Part shown: one piece after another, positions 1-7,908 of the stretch
Layout of the letters: each line of letters opens with the position of its first letter
Position numbering within the stretch: the stretch's first letter is position 1
DNA from: Clostridiales bacterium
GTDB taxonomy: Bacteria; Bacillota; Clostridia; Oscillospirales; Acutalibacteraceae
NCBI GenBank assembly: GCA_024684435.1
Contig: JAIKWV010000037.1
Span: forward strand, 28,774 to 92,773
Length of the DNA: 64,000 nucleotides
Direction: 5' to 3'
The notes under the pieces: model-generated
What the model was told of the DNA's origin: nothing
The model's database searches: none
Seen by the model: the letters and a program-made list of their open reading frames with translations, nothing else
Program-made: the position numbers and the translations under genes

Positions 1-1177
1 AGGCAAGAATGGTCGTAAAGGCAAACAGCGGAAGGATGATCGAAAAGATGATCTTTCCGGCTATACCGAGATTATCCGAGAACACCGACAAAGCCACCGC
101 CGAGTCATTTGCAGAAGCGCCGAACGCCTCGGTGTAGAAAACGCCGCTGTGGATGTTGGTGGAGATAACGACAAGAGCCGTCAGAGTACAGATAACAAAC
201 GTGTCAAAGAAAACCTCGAATATTCCCCAAAGGCCCTGCTTGACAGGTTCCCTTGTCTCTGAAGCTGAATGAGCGATGACCGAGGAGCCGAGACCCGCCT
301 CGTTTGAGAAAACGCCTCTCGCCATACCTTTCTTGATTATCTGAGAGAACACATAGCCGCCCACACCGCCGGTAAGAGCCTTGGTGGAAAATACGCTTGT
401 GAAAATGACCTTGAAGGTTGCGGGAATAGCAGAAATATTCATTATGATTATAACGATGGACATTATGATAAAAAGAAGAGACATAAAAGGAACAAGCATT
501 GAGGCGATCTTGCCAATTCTCTTGATCCCTCCTATAATGACCACGCAGGTCATCAATGCCACAACTATACCCACGATGATTTTAAATGTATTATTATCCT
601 GATTGAACGCCGACGCCATTGTACCTGATATCTTATTTGTCTGCACACCGCTCATGCCTATAGCGGCAAGCATACAGAAAATAGCGGCAAGATAACCCAG
701 CCATTTCTGTTTGATACCGTTAGCTATATAGTAAAACGAACCGCCGGAAAAATTGCCGTCCTTGTCCCTTTTGCGGTAGTAAAGACCAAGAACGTTTTCT
801 GCGTAGTTCGTAAGCATACCGAAAAATGCGGATATCCACATCCAAACAACAGCGCCGGGACCGCCTGTGAGTATCGCCGATGTAACGCCGATAATATTGC
901 CCGTACCCACCGTTCCGGATATTGCCGCGGAAAACGCTTCAAACTGTGATACAGACTTCGCTGTGCTGTCCTTCTTTTTTGGCTTACCGATCTCTTTGAT
1001 AGTCGGGACTATTGTGGTGTTTATGGAATCGCCGAATTTTCTTATCTGCATAGCCTTCAGCCGTACAGTGACGATAATGCCTGTGCCGAGTATCAGTATG
1101 ATCATCGGCCAGCCCCACACGATACCGTTGAGCCAATCGTTGGCATTGGTGATAGTTTCGATAATTTTGTTCCACAT
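1..1177 (-). CDS. Sodium:alanine/glycine symporter, AGCS family (3' partial)
   Basis: Multi-spanning membrane protein that would import alanine or glycine with sodium. About 392 residues are visible, and the C-terminus runs off the left edge of the window. The start ATG at 1177 follows a clear GGAGG Shine-Dalgarno sequence. The reading begins MWNKIIETI and contains the family-typical segments SAAISGTVGTGNIIGVTSA and RGVFSNEAGLGSSVIAHS, which are sodium and substrate-binding regions in AGCS proteins. A tandem glycine riboswitch and an intrinsic terminator lie directly upstream, so glycine is the likely regulated substrate. Family assignment is firm; substrate choice between glycine and alanine is inferred from the riboswitch. 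Confidence 0.93.
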   Translation of the reverse strand, partial: MWNKIIETITNANDWLNGIVWGWPMIILILGTGIIVTVRLKAMQIRKFGDSINTTIVPTIKEIGKPKKKDSTAKSVSQFEAFSAAISGTVGTGNIIGVTSAILTGGPGAVVWMWISAFFGMLTNYAENVLGLYYRKRDKDGNFSGGSFYYIANGIKQKWLGYLAAIFCMLAAIGMSGVQTNKISGTMASAFNQDNNTFKIIVGIVVALMTCVVIIGGIKRIGKIASMLVPFMSLLFIIMSIVIIIMNISAIPATFKVIFTSVFSTKALTGGVGGYVFSQIIKKGMARGVFSNEAGLGSSVIAHSASETREPVKQGLWGIFEVFFDTFVICTLTALVVISTNIHSGVFYTEAFGASANDSAVALSVFSDNLGIAGKIIFSIILPLFAFTTILA

Positions 1178-1192
1178 AAAAAATACCTCCTG

Positions 1193-1231
1193 AAAAAATA
1201 AACGGAGCCAAACAAAAAGTTCAACTCCGTT
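1193..1231 (-). terminator. Riboswitch expression platform: intrinsic terminator ahead of the AGCS gene
   Basis: Read on the minus strand, a 13-pair stem (AACGGAG continuing through wobble pairs, closed by CTCCGTT) with a T-rich loop is followed by a TTATTTTTT tract. It sits between the glycine aptamers and the AGCS ribosome binding site. Glycine binding would be expected to disfavour this terminator, as in known glycine ON-switches; that regulatory direction is inferred. Confidence 0.85.
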
Positions 1232-1273
1232 GTTTTACATATAAACGGGCAAATACCCGATCATACTCATTAA

Positions 1274-1432
1274 AATCTCCGTCCTTTTGCCTGAGAGATT
1301 GACAGCGTTCACCGTCTTGCACCTTCGGCATCCTTTCGGACTTCTCCGGAGTGCCATCTAAGATCAGTACCCGCCGGATATCCGGCACCTGAGAGTGTTA
1401 CTCCTTCGGTCGCGTCGCCGCATCTCCTGACC
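1274..1432 (-). promoter_or_regulatory. Tandem glycine riboswitch
   Basis: On the minus strand two glycine-aptamer-like modules follow one another. The first carries ACTCTCAGG near 1389-1397. The second carries the hallmark ATCTCTCAGGCAAAAGGAC near 1281-1299. Both have the purine-rich GGAGA-type 5' strands of the gcvT motif. The element lies in the leader of the AGCS symporter, a common genomic association for glycine riboswitches. The boundaries are approximate. Confidence 0.93.
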
Positions 1433-1470
1433 TCGTCATATGGCTTCATATTAAATTTACAGTATAAATT

Positions 1471-2622
1471 TTACCACAGATCTATATATATCTTTTCTAT
1501 ATCCTCCACCGTTGGCGTTCTGGGATTGGATGCAGTACAGGAGTCCTTTATGGCTCCCTCCGCCATTTCCGGTATCGCCGCGAAATATTCCTCCCTTGAA
1601 CACACATTCATGGAGGATATGCATAGGGGCATATCCATCTCTTTCATCATAAACTCAACCCAGCTGACAAAGGCTCGGATAGTTGTAATGGTATTGAAAT
1701 TCTGCAAGCCCAGAAGACGGGCAAGAGTAACGTACTTCCTCACCTGCTTCGGATATTCCTTTTTGCTGCGGCTGTGCTTGTTTATATCGGAATTGTACTG
1801 TATGACCAGAGGCAGCAGCATGGCGTTTGCCCTGCCGTGTGGAATATGGAACTTTGCGCCCAGCTGGTGAGCCATACCGTGATTAAGTCCCAGTGAAGAA
1901 TGGTTGAAGGCGATACCCGCCAGGCAGGACGCACACATCATTTTGCTCCTTGCGTGGATATCGTTATTATCAAGATATGAACGAAGCAGAAAAGAGCCCA
2001 CAATCTCAACAGATTTTTCCGCAAGCGCCGCGGAAAACTCATCGTTATCAACGCTCACATACGCCTCTATAGCGTGGGTGAGCACATCCATTCCTGTATC
2101 CGCAGTGATCGCCGGAGGCACGGTTTTGACAAGTTCAACGTCAAGTATGGCCTCATCAGGCAGAATAGAGTCTGAAATAAGCGGATATTTGGTATGATTT
2201 TCCGGATCGGAAATAACCGAAAACGAAGTGACCTCAGAGCCTGTGCCGCTTGTTGTAGGGATCGCCACAAGCTTTATATGCCTGCCGGAATAGCCGTCCA
2301 TTTTGGAGACTACCTCACGCATTGCCTTTGCGGAATCGATGGCTGAACCTCCGCCTACGGCAATTATAACGTCCGCCCGGCTTTCAATAAGAGCCGCCAC
2401 GCCGACTGAGATCTTCGGCACCGGAGGATCTGGAACGACATCGTCAAACAAATCGTACTTTGTGCCCTTTGAGTCAAGCCTTGTCGTGACATGATGAATA
2501 AGTCCGCTTTTTATCACAAACGGGTCAGCTACTATCAATATTTTTTCGCAGTCGTAATCAAGCACCCTGTCAAGGGAGCTTTCACCGAAAAATATTTTGG
2601 TTCCCAATTCAAAGCTTTTCAT
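1471..2622 (-). CDS. Iron-containing alcohol dehydrogenase (group III, PduQ-like)
   Basis: A 383-residue NAD(P)H-dependent oxidoreductase that interconverts short-chain alcohols and aldehydes. The nucleotide-binding GGGSAIDSAK is at residues 90-99. The expected metal ligands are all present: Asp179 and His183 in GMDVLTHAIEAY, His248 in GLNHGMAH and His262 in PHGRAN. The N-terminus (MKSFELGTKIFFGESSLDRV) most resembles propanol dehydrogenases of the PduQ type, but no microcompartment genes are nearby, so a general fermentative role is more likely. It is a single gene, divergent from the pyridoxal kinase gene. Confidence 0.92.
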   Translation of the reverse strand: MKSFELGTKIFFGESSLDRVLDYDCEKILIVADPFVIKSGLIHHVTTRLDSKGTKYDLFDDVVPDPPVPKISVGVAALIESRADVIIAVGGGSAIDSAKAMREVVSKMDGYSGRHIKLVAIPTTSGTGSEVTSFSVISDPENHTKYPLISDSILPDEAILDVELVKTVPPAITADTGMDVLTHAIEAYVSVDNDEFSAALAEKSVEIVGSFLLRSYLDNNDIHARSKMMCASCLAGIAFNHSSLGLNHGMAHQLGAKFHIPHGRANAMLLPLVIQYNSDINKHSRSKKEYPKQVRKYVTLARLLGLQNFNTITTIRAFVSWVEFMMKEMDMPLCISSMNVCSREEYFAAIPEMAEGAIKDSCTASNPRTPTVEDIEKIYIDLW

Positions 2623-2786
2623 GACCTGACCTCATCAGCACAAGTTGATTATTTATTATTCTACTATACTTATATCTAATATGTCAATACCCGTCGAATA
2701 ATATCTTGTGTAATTTGCCACTTCAAAACATACTGAAAAAGTAGTATTATTATTGTAGTATATAATTTCATCAGGGAGGGATAAGC

Positions 2787-3674
2787 TTGCAGAAAAAAGT
2801 CGCTGTGTTTAATGATATTTCCGGTCTGGGCAGATGCTCACTTTCAGTCCTCATGCCTGTTATATCGGCGCTTGGCGTTCATGTCTGCCCTATCCCCACC
2901 GCCGTTCTGACCAATCAGACTGGTTACGACAGTTATTATATTTGCGACTGTACGGAAAACATCCCTCACTACGCTGAAGAGTGGAAAAAAATAAATTTTG
3001 TACCGGACGGCATTTATACCGGCTTCTTTTCAAGCACACAACAAATAGACAGCACGGAAAGATTTATAGCGGATTTTCGCAATTCCGATACACTGGTTGT
3101 AGTTGACCCAATAATGGCTGATCATGGCAGGATCTACGATACCTTCTCCCTTGCACTGTGCGAAAGGATAAAAAAACTTGCTTTGAAGTCAAACATCACA
3201 ACTCCGAATCTTACGGAGTTTTCCATTATCTCAGGTATGGATTATAATGAGATCATCGGTATGCAGAACGATCCCGATTATATCGACCGTATATGCGGCG
3301 CCGGCAAAAGATTACTCAACGATTCACTCAAAACTATCATAGTTACGGGAATCCCCATGCCGGTCTCCAAAGGGCAAGAGCAAAAACTGTGCAATTTAGT
3401 CATAAACGAAAACGGTTCGTTTTCCGCAGAAAACGTTGCTTTCGGTTCATATTACTCCGGAACGGGAGATATCTTTTCCTCTATAATATGCGGTTGTCTT
3501 TTGCAGGGGTGCAATATAGAAATGTCTGTTGACCTGGCAGTCGATTTCATTTCGAAAGCAATAGAAGGTTCATGCAAAAACGGCGTTCCCGGCAATTCCG
3601 GCACTGAATTTGAACCTCACCTCGGTATTCTCACTGATTTTTACAGGAAGGAGATATTACATCATGACATCTGA
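2787..3674 (+). CDS. pdxY: Pyridoxal/pyridoxamine kinase, PdxY-like
   Basis: A 295-residue ribokinase-fold enzyme that phosphorylates vitamin B6 vitamers to make pyridoxal or pyridoxamine phosphate. It starts with TTG at 2787 behind AGGGAGGG, and reads MQKKVAVFNDISGLGRCSLS, typical of the PdxY/pyridoxamine kinase group. The anion-hole motif GTGDIFSS around residues 225-232 supplies the catalytic Asp. A good -10 box (TATAAT, 2761-2766) precedes it. It overlaps the next gene, an ECF S-component, by 11 bases, so the two are translationally linked and probably form a B6 salvage pair. Confidence 0.9.
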   Translation: MQKKVAVFNDISGLGRCSLSVLMPVISALGVHVCPIPTAVLTNQTGYDSYYICDCTENIPHYAEEWKKINFVPDGIYTGFFSSTQQIDSTERFIADFRNSDTLVVVDPIMADHGRIYDTFSLALCERIKKLALKSNITTPNLTEFSIISGMDYNEIIGMQNDPDYIDRICGAGKRLLNDSLKTIIVTGIPMPVSKGQEQKLCNLVINENGSFSAENVAFGSYYSGTGDIFSSIICGCLLQGCNIEMSVDLAVDFISKAIEGSCKNGVPGNSGTEFEPHLGILTDFYRKEILHHDI

Positions 3675-4194
3675 AACTCAAAATAAAAAAGCTTTATATT
3701 ATTTGTGCCTGTCCGCCGTTTTTACGGCTGCCATCACAGCGGCAACATTTATTCATATCCCCGCTCCCATGTCCAACGGCGGCTATATCCATATCGGAGA
3801 CATATTCGTATATCTTTCCGCCTGCTTCCTCCCCGCCCCCTATGCGGCTGTTTCCGCGGCTATCGGCGGAGGACTTGCCGACGGGCTTTCGGGCGCAGTA
3901 CTGTGGGTGATCCCCTCTGTTATCATCAAAGCGGCAATGACCCTGTTTTTATCGAACGCAAGCTCAAAAATTATTTCAAAGCGAAACATTGCGGGGGTTA
4001 TCATCGGTATGGTAATTACCGTTGCAGGATATTATTTCGCTGAGGTAATAATATTCCGCTGCGGTTTTGCGGTCCCTCTGGCGTCTGTCCCCTTTAACAT
4101 AATACAGGCTGTGGGAAGCGCAGTATTATTTATACTCGCAGGCATAGCCCTTGACCGTACCAAAATAAAAGATTCCCTGCATAAATTGCTTTAA
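3664..4194 (+). CDS. ECF transporter S-component, probable vitamin B6 precursor uptake
   Basis: A 176-residue, five- or six-helix membrane protein with the look of an ECF substrate-binding (S) component: IHIGDIFVYLSACFLPAPYAA followed by small-residue-rich helices such as AIGGGLADGLSGA. The ATG at 3664 is chosen because AGGAAGGAG ends nine bases upstream; an upstream start at 3610 would overlap pdxY much more. No ECF ATPase or T-component is in the window, so it would rely on a shared energising module. Its coupling to a pyridoxal kinase suggests pyridoxine or pyridoxamine as ligand; this is inference from context. Confidence 0.8.
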   Translation: MTSETQNKKALYYLCLSAVFTAAITAATFIHIPAPMSNGGYIHIGDIFVYLSACFLPAPYAAVSAAIGGGLADGLSGAVLWVIPSVIIKAAMTLFLSNASSKIISKRNIAGVIIGMVITVAGYYFAEVIIFRCGFAVPLASVPFNIIQAVGSAVLFILAGIALDRTKIKDSLHKLL

Positions 4195-4202
4195 AAACTC
4201 AG

Positions 4203-4241
4203 AAAGGAGTCGATACCGCAGGTATCGGTAAAATAAAAATG
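4203..4241 (+). promoter_or_regulatory. Hairpin between Shine-Dalgarno and start codon of the radical SAM gene
   Basis: The Shine-Dalgarno AAAGGAGT (4203-4210) is 28 bases from the ATG at 4239, too far for normal initiation. The gap holds a perfect 7-bp hairpin, CGATACC (4211-4217) and GGTATCG (4221-4227), with a GCA loop. Folding it would leave an effective spacing of about 11 bases. Confidence 0.55.
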
Positions 4242-4841
4242 GCTGATATAGTTTACACATACGGCGGCAAGGTTTATCTTAATATCACAAACAAATGCCC
4301 CTGTAACTGCACCTTTTGCATCCGCGCAAACGGTGACGGCGTAGGTTCCGCGGAAAATCTCTGGCATAAATCAGACCCGACCCTTGAGGAGATCAAAAAA
4401 GCCATAGATTCTTTCGATTTTTCCCAATATGATGAGGTCACGTTCTGCGGTTACGGCGAACCCACATACGCCCTTGATAACCTTATAGCCGCCTGCAAAT
4501 ACATCCGTTCAAAATACAAGATATGCATCAGGCTGAACACCAACGGTTTAAGCGACCTTATAAACAAACGGGAAACAGCCAGGGAGATCTGCGAGAATTT
4601 TGACGTTATCTCAATAAGTCTGAACGCCCCTACCCCGGAAAAATATCTTGAGATCTCCCGCCCCGTGTTCGGCATACAGTCTTTTGATGAAATAATAAAA
4701 TTCACCAAGACTTGCAAAAAGTACACAAACTGTGTTAAAATGTCAGTAGTCGATGTTATTCCTCAGGAAGATATTGACGAATGCCGTAAAATTACGGACA
4801 AACTCGGCGTTGAACTGCGTGTGAGGGAATATACTGATTAA
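4239..4841 (+). CDS. Small radical SAM protein of the TatD-associated type
   Basis: A 200-residue radical SAM enzyme. The cluster motif Cx3Cx2C is at Cys20, Cys24 and Cys27 in NKCPCNCTFCIR, and the glycine-rich SAM contact is FCGYGEPT. The N-terminus (YGGKVYLNITNKCPCNCTFC) and the DGVGSAENLW segment match the family described as TatD nuclease-associated radical SAM proteins, whose substrate is unknown to me. No tatD gene is present here. It lies between an ECF S-component and a DUF4956 gene in one plus-strand run. Initiation may depend on the hairpin in its leader. Confidence 0.85.
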   Translation: MADIVYTYGGKVYLNITNKCPCNCTFCIRANGDGVGSAENLWHKSDPTLEEIKKAIDSFDFSQYDEVTFCGYGEPTYALDNLIAACKYIRSKYKICIRLNTNGLSDLINKRETAREICENFDVISISLNAPTPEKYLEISRPVFGIQSFDEIIKFTKTCKKYTNCVKMSVVDVIPQEDIDECRKITDKLGVELRVREYTD

Positions 4842-4859
4842 AATTTGAGGTGTTTGCTT

Positions 4860-5543
4860 ATGACAATGGCTTTATCGATTTTCGATATGATCAAGAAAGG
4901 CGTAGTCGAAAACTTCAGTTCCGGAGTTACTATGCTTCAGATGCTGGTATCAATAGCGGCAGCTTTCGGTTTAGGCTTGTTTATACTGTTCATTTATAGG
5001 ATCACTTTCAGAGGGGTCATTTTCTCAAAAGGTTTTGCCTATTCTCTTGTGCTCCTCGCCATGGTGACCGCTTTGATAATCAGGACGATCTCCTCAAGCC
5101 TTGCCTTATCTTTAGGTATGGTGGGCGCCTTGTCCATAGTAAGATTCAGGACTGCGGTAAAGGACCCGGTTGATACTATCTTCATGTTCTGGGCGATATC
5201 CTCCGGCATAATGATGGGCGCCGGTATATATCTTGTAGGCGCTGTCGCCTGCGGAGCAACAGGCGGTCTTTATTACCTCATAACGCTTATCATGAAGAAA
5301 AAAGCTTCGCCCTATCTGCTTATAATCAGATATGATCCTAATTATGTCAAAAACGTCAAATGGATACTTTCAAAGCTTCCGACATATAAAATAAAGTCTA
5401 AAACCGTCACAAAGACCGGCGCGGAGATCGCAGTCGAGCTTAACATTGACGATAAAACAAGCAGACTGGTAGATTCGATTCTTGAAGTCGACGGTATAAA
5501 TGACGCCAGCCTCGTAAGCTACGAAGGTGAATTCGGACTTTAA
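4860..5543 (+). CDS. DUF4956 integral membrane protein
   Basis: A 227-residue protein with about four membrane helices (residues roughly 25-140), including the SLALSLGMVGALSIVRFRTA stretch characteristic of DUF4956, then a soluble C-terminal domain of about 80 residues. ATG 4860 is preferred over the TTG at 4845 because TGAGG at 4846-4850 gives nine-base spacing. Function of the family is not established; homologues often sit with polyphosphate-polymerase-like VTC or CotH genes, neither of which is present here. It is 27 bases upstream of an MscS channel gene and probably co-transcribed with it. Confidence 0.85.
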   Translation: MTMALSIFDMIKKGVVENFSSGVTMLQMLVSIAAAFGLGLFILFIYRITFRGVIFSKGFAYSLVLLAMVTALIIRTISSSLALSLGMVGALSIVRFRTAVKDPVDTIFMFWAISSGIMMGAGIYLVGAVACGATGGLYYLITLIMKKKASPYLLIIRYDPNYVKNVKWILSKLPTYKIKSKTVTKTGAEIAVELNIDDKTSRLVDSILEVDGINDASLVSYEGEFGL

Positions 5544-5570
5544 TATATTTATTAGGGAGTGACTGTATCA

Positions 5571-6383
5571 ATGGATAAGCTGCAGAAGATACTTAAAACA
5601 TCAATTGCCGGCTTTACCCTGGAAAACCTTTGCCTTGCGATAGTCGTATTTGTCATAAGCTTTATCCTGATAAAAGCCTTGATGAAGTTTGTGGGCAAAT
5701 TACTGGAAAAATCCAAAATCGAGAAGACACTTCACAGCTTTATAAAATCGTGTCTGAAAATACTGCTCTACGCTTTGGCGATCATTATTTCCGCTGACAG
5801 TCTTGGCATTCCGATAACCTCCCTCGTTGCGGTCTTCAGCGTAGCCGGTCTTGCTGTTTCTCTTGCGGTACAGGGTACGCTCTCCAATCTTGCAAGCGGT
5901 ATAACAATACTTATCTCAAAGCCTTTTAAAGTAAACGATTATATAGAAGTCGCAGATGTAAGCGGCTTTGTAAACGAGATCGGACTGATATATACAAAGC
6001 TGCTCACCATAGACAACAAGGTCGTTTTCCTGCCAAACAGCGAAATTTCCGCGACAAAGATCGTTAACTACACATCACAGACGTCAAGAAGAATTGACAT
6101 GACTGTCACAGCTTCTTATAACTGCGGGATAGATGATGTAAAAGCCGCTATACGTGAGGCTATTTCGGATGTTCCGGAATTTCTGTCAAATCCCGAGCCC
6201 TTCGTCAACGTGTGGAGTTACGGAGAAAGCAGTATCGAATATATGATCCGCGCATGGGTAAAAACCGCTGATTACTGGCCCGCCTACTTTGCTCTGCTTG
6301 AAAACATCAAGCACTCATTTGACAGAAACGGAATAGAAATGACTTATAATCATCTTAATGTTCATTTTGACAAGCAAAACTAA
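5571..6383 (+). CDS. mscS: Small-conductance mechanosensitive channel, MscS family
   Basis: A 270-residue channel that releases solutes on hypo-osmotic shock. Three N-terminal helices are visible; the pore-lining helix includes SVAGLAVSLAVQGTLSNLASG with the small-residue packing typical of MscS TM3. The beta domain follows (FKVNDYIEVADVSGFVNEIG), then PNSEISATKIVNY and an alpha/beta C-terminal domain. The ATG at 5571 is chosen because AGGGAG (5554-5559) lies at good spacing; a GTG at 5559 would overlap that site. It is the last gene of the run starting at pdxY; secG has its own promoter. Confidence 0.93.
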   Translation: MDKLQKILKTSIAGFTLENLCLAIVVFVISFILIKALMKFVGKLLEKSKIEKTLHSFIKSCLKILLYALAIIISADSLGIPITSLVAVFSVAGLAVSLAVQGTLSNLASGITILISKPFKVNDYIEVADVSGFVNEIGLIYTKLLTIDNKVVFLPNSEISATKIVNYTSQTSRRIDMTVTASYNCGIDDVKAAIREAISDVPEFLSNPEPFVNVWSYGESSIEYMIRAWVKTADYWPAYFALLENIKHSFDRNGIEMTYNHLNVHFDKQN

Positions 6384-6407
6384 ATAAAAAATTTTTTGTT
6401 AAAAGCA

Positions 6408-6436
6408 TTGATTTTCTGAATAATATGTGTTAATAT
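6408..6436 (+). promoter_or_regulatory. Sigma-A promoter for secG
   Basis: TTGATT (6408-6413), a 17-base spacer, then TAATAT (6431-6436), 33 bases before the secG start. Confidence 0.65.
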
Positions 6437-6469
6437 ACTCAGGTACATAATATCAGTGGAGGTTCACAA

Positions 6470-6721
6470 ATGGAAGTTTATGAGATAGTTTTAGGAATAT
6501 CGCTTATAATTACAGCTATTTCTATAGTAATTCTTGTCCTTTTACAGGAAAGCAAATCAGAGGGACTTTCCGGTGCTATCGCCGGCGGTGCCGAGACATT
6601 TTTCGGAAAGAACAAAGGTCGTACCATGGAGAAAAAGCTTGTTAATCTCACAAAGATATTTGCTGTTCTTTTCTTCGTTCTTTCTCTCGTCACTACATGC
6701 CTTCTTCTTTTCCTCAAATAA
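6470..6721 (+). CDS. secG: Preprotein translocase subunit SecG
   Basis: An 83-residue auxiliary subunit of the SecYEG channel. Two membrane helices flank the conserved cytoplasmic loop [20 protein letters not shown], where the GLSGA signature is diagnostic. The length is normal for SecG. It starts at ATG 6470 behind GTGGAGG. It is a single-gene transcription unit with its own promoter and a strong terminator immediately downstream. Confidence 0.95.
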   Translation: MEVYEIVLGISLIITAISIVILVLLQESKSEGLSGAIAGGAETFFGKNKGRTMEKKLVNLTKIFAVLFFVLSLVTTCLLLFLK

Positions 6722-6740
6722 TTCAGGATCAGGCTTATCA

Positions 6741-6774
6741 AGACAGTCGCTAAATTTCAGCGGCTGTCTTTTTT
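6741..6774 (+). terminator. Intrinsic terminator after secG
   Basis: GACAGTCGCT and AGCGGCTGTC form a stem around AAATTTC, followed by six T residues. Confidence 0.88.
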
Positions 6775-6876
6775 GTGTTGCAAAACATCTCTTAAAAGGG
6801 TATAATAATTTGTTGTATAAAAACATTATGAAAGGAAAAGCACCGCAGTATTTGTAAGACGGTGTCAATGTCGCTA

Positions 6877-7887
6877 ATGGATAATTTATCGTCACTTATT
6901 CTGTCTTTGTCCGGGAAATACGGTGTTTCTGGCTGTGAAGCTTCCGCAGCTGAAGCCGCAAAGAATGAGCTTGCAAAGTATATGAAAGTCCGCTCCGACG
7001 CCTTGGGCAGCATAATCGGTGAAACGGAAAGCGGAGAGATCAGCGTTCTGTTGGACGCCCATATAGATCAGATCGGAATGGTGGTCACTGAGATCACCGA
7101 CAAGGGTTTTATAAAAGTATGCAAATGCGGCGGAATGGACGCAAGGGTGCTTGCCGCCCATGAGGTAATAATCCTCGGTAAAGAGAAGGTCTTCGGGGTC
7201 GTCACCTCTACCCCGCCCCACCTTAAGGGCGATGACGACAGCAACAAGGCGGCAAAGATCGAAGATATCGCAATAGATGCAGGCTTGACAAAAGAACAGG
7301 CTCAGGAGCTCATCTCAATGGGAGATCGGGTAGTCCTTAAGGGAGCTCAGAATGAGCTGCTCAACGGAAATATAAGCTCACCTTCGCTGGATGATCGCTG
7401 CGGTGTCGCCGCCATCCTGCGCTGTCTTGAAATATTGAAGGATAAAAAACACAGGTGTAAACTGACCGCTCTGTTCTCCGTACAGGAGGAGACCGGCGGG
7501 AGCGGCGCCCGTACAGGCTCCTTTGCGGCAAATGCCGACATCTCCATTGCGGTAGACGTCAGCTTTGCCCGCGCTCCGGGTATTAAAGCGGAAGAGAGCG
7601 GTACATTGACCGGAGGCGCAATGATAGGCTTCTCCCCTGTTCTTGACCACGAACTGAGCCGTAAGCTTAAGCAAATCGCTGAGGATAAGGGCATAAGCCA
7701 TCAGATAGAAGCCATGGGCTCAAGGACCGGCACCAATGCCGATTCTATCCAGAATTCCGGAGCGGGTACGAGGATGTGCCTTATATCCATTCCCCTGCGC
7801 AATATGCATACCGGCGTTGAAATGATAAATGTTGCTGATATTGAAGCGACCGCACAACTGATGGCTGAATTCATACAGAGCCTTTGA
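6877..7887 (+). CDS. M42 family metallopeptidase (first of a tandem pair)
   Basis: A roughly 336-residue dinuclear-metal aminopeptidase of the M42 (PepA/FrvX/YpdE) group. Metal-site motifs are intact: LDAHIDQIGMV (first His/Asp), DDRCGVAA (bridging Asp), QEETGGSGA (catalytic Glu pair), AVDVSFA (Asp) and NMHTGVEM (last His). The start is uncertain: GTG 6862, ATG 6868 and ATG 6877 are all in frame and none has a strong Shine-Dalgarno. I take 6877 because it gives the usual N-terminus (MDNLSSLILSLSGKYGVSG) and the same length as its neighbour. It probably degrades oligopeptides in the cytoplasm. Confidence 0.9.
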   Translation: MDNLSSLILSLSGKYGVSGCEASAAEAAKNELAKYMKVRSDALGSIIGETESGEISVLLDAHIDQIGMVVTEITDKGFIKVCKCGGMDARVLAAHEVIILGKEKVFGVVTSTPPHLKGDDDSNKAAKIEDIAIDAGLTKEQAQELISMGDRVVLKGAQNELLNGNISSPSLDDRCGVAAILRCLEILKDKKHRCKLTALFSVQEETGGSGARTGSFAANADISIAVDVSFARAPGIKAEESGTLTGGAMIGFSPVLDHELSRKLKQIAEDKGISHQIEAMGSRTGTNADSIQNSGAGTRMCLISIPLRNMHTGVEMINVADIEATAQLMAEFIQSL

Positions 7888-7908
7888 TCTGAACGGAGGA
7901 ATATTCTA

